Source: CAZDDW01 sp964480695
GTDB lineage: Bacteria; Patescibacteriota; Patescibacteriia; UBA9934; CAZDDW01
Direction: 5' to 3'
NCBI GenBank assembly: GCA_964480695.1
Contig: CAYZPO010000066.1
Coordinates: forward strand, 1 to 5,147
DNA: 5,147 bases
Part shown: positions 4,195 through 5,147 of the stretch, piece after piece
Numbering within the stretch: position 1 is the first letter of the stretch
Layout: each line of letters begins with the position of its first letter
Translations under genes and position numbers: made by a program
Notes under the pieces: generated by a model
Database searches by the model: none
Seen by the model: only the letters and a program-made list of their open reading frames with translations
What the model was told of the DNA's origin: nothing

Positions 4195-5147
4195 ATGATC
4201 GCAGAAGTATATATCATTAGAAGACTTCCGCGGAGGATGGCTTTTTTTGATTATAAAATTCCTGCAGACATTGAAGTCGAGCGTGGGGCTTTGGTCCGTG
4301 TTCCATTTCGCAATCGAGTCGAGCATGGCATTGTGTCTGGGGTCAAAGAAAAGTCTGACCAAAAAGGGGTCAAAGAGATCGTCGAAGTCTTGGACTCTCA
4401 GTTCCTGTCTGACACTGAACTCAAGGTGTATGAAGACACGGCTGCAGAAATTTTACAATCTGTTCCAGCAGTCCTAGACGCAGCCTTTCTGCCCCCGCGT
4501 AAACGAACTTCGTCAATTGAGCGGCCACGACAAGGTTCGATCACCAATAAAATCCGGCAACAAGAGGTCGATTATATTAAACAGGCTCTTGAACTGATTG
4601 GGCAGGATAAACCATGCTTTATCGAGACTGTAGATATTGTTCAGGCAACCGCCATGATTGAAGCCTGCTTACGACAACACGCCTCGAACAAACAAAACCT
4701 AATCCTTGTCTCACACGTTCATGACGCAGATATGATCGCAGCTGCTCTGAGTAAACTTGACTCGACCCTAACTGTCCTGGACAGTCGCTCAACTAAGCCT
4801 CAGCGGGCGGATATTGCTCAGGCTTGGCGACAAGGCGAGATCAAGACTCTGGTGGCAACACGTGTTGGATCAATCCTGCCTGCACACGATCTAGGAACAA
4901 TCTTTGTTGTCCGATCTGGGTCTGATGAACACGCCCAGTACGACCGTAATCCGCGCTATGACGCCCGCAATTTGGTTTGGCATTGGCACCAGGTCACTGG
5001 AGCTCAGCTGATTTTCTTTGACGTACTTCCTCGCGTAGTTGATCTCAGTCGCTTCTCAAACCTGAAACTTGCAACTTGCAACTTGCAACACGACACTAAG
5101 GTCATCAACCTCAAAGACCAACTTCCAACAAACGATACCCCAATCCT
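4195..5147 (+). CDS. priA: PriA-like primosomal protein N', helicase motifs lost; 3' end outside the window
   Basis: PriA reloads the replisome at stalled forks. The reading frame is open from 4195 to the window end (317 codons). The N-terminus, with AEVYIIRRLPRR then FFDYKIP (17-23) and GALVRVPFRNR (32-42), matches the 3'-DNA-binding domain, which decides ATG 4195 over ATG 4237. The helicase region follows by alignment, but the P-loop G-V-T-G-S-G-K-T reads T-V-D-I-V-Q-A-T (145-152), so the lysine (K230 in E. coli) is A151. The DEEH motif is replaced by VVRSGS, with DEH just downstream. NPRYDARNL still matches. The P-loop lies about 79 residues earlier than in E. coli, so the winged-helix domain seems absent. 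A probable non-helicase loader, like degenerate actinobacterial PriA. No Shine-Dalgarno; the REP-like element ends seven bases upstream. The zinc-binding part lies beyond the window. Confidence 0.8.
   Translation, partial: MIAEVYIIRRLPRRMAFFDYKIPADIEVERGALVRVPFRNRVEHGIVSGVKEKSDQKGVKEIVEVLDSQFLSDTELKVYEDTAAEILQSVPAVLDAAFLPPRKRTSSIERPRQGSITNKIRQQEVDYIKQALELIGQDKPCFIETVDIVQATAMIEACLRQHASNKQNLILVSHVHDADMIAAALSKLDSTLTVLDSRSTKPQRADIAQAWRQGEIKTLVATRVGSILPAHDLGTIFVVRSGSDEHAQYDRNPRYDARNLVWHWHQVTGAQLIFFDVLPRVVDLSRFSNLKLATCNLQHDTKVINLKDQLPTNDTPI
5066..5089 (+). repeat. Heptamer microsatellite (AACTTGC, three units) inside priA
   Basis: Three perfect AACTTGC units plus AAC lie in frame within the PriA-like gene and encode L-A-T-C-N-L-Q. 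Seven is not a multiple of three, so gain or loss of one unit would shift the frame. Three units (21 bases) keep it open. Confidence 0.75.

Noticed and set aside
4231..4239. ATG 4237 with GGAGG directly before it as the priA start
   Set aside because: The GGAGG touches the ATG with no spacing, and the family's N-terminal strand is encoded upstream from 4195.

Overview
The window looks like a scaffold fragment from a candidate-phyla-radiation (Patescibacteria) type bacterium, assembled from a metagenome. This placement is an inference. It rests on the gene set: a secreted lysozyme-like protein with a repeat tail, a stand-alone LigB-type protein, and a PriA without recognisable ATPase motifs. 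It also rests on compact spacing and start sites with weak or no Shine-Dalgarno sequence. The run of 10 Ns at 1675-1684 shows that the sequence is assembled.

Layout. (1) 1-1074, plus strand: the second AAA+ module of a ClpC/ClpB-type Clp ATPase with an intact C-terminus. The N-domain and first ATPase module are absent. The part before the Walker A motif is AT-rich and reads like a different AAA+ family (Mg-chelatase/MoxR-like), so the gene looks chimeric, perhaps through misassembly. (2) 1072-1216: a degenerate heptamer repeat and a strong perfect hairpin between convergent genes, probably a shared terminator. (3) 1217-1810, minus strand: two small unrecognised ORFs in a GC-rich patch. An 84-base direct repeat (1606-1689 and 1815-1898, offset 209) accompanies them and carries the N run in one copy. 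(4) 1815-1899: a divergent promoter region with the palindrome TTGACGTCAA. Its plus-strand promoter predicts a nearly leaderless mRNA for the next gene. (5) 1900-3297: exported lysozyme-like protein with four C-terminal repeats. (6) 3299-4090: LigB-type class III extradiol dioxygenase superfamily protein, one base after the previous stop. (7) 4094-4187: two REP-like palindromes in inverted orientation, each beginning with GTAG, filling the intergenic space (a REPIN/BIME-like element). (8) 4195 to the window end: N-terminal 317 codons of a PriA-like protein whose Walker A lysine is replaced by alanine and whose DEEH motif is not recognisable.

The secreted lysozyme-like gene and the LigB-like gene probably form one operon read from the promoter at 1862-1890. 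PriA follows on the same strand, but the inverted-repeat element separates it. No CRISPR array, tRNA, rRNA or transposase gene is visible. The most noteworthy signals are the REPIN-like element, the ATPase-less PriA, the repeated promoter block with an N run of exactly conserved length, and the hybrid Clp ATPase.
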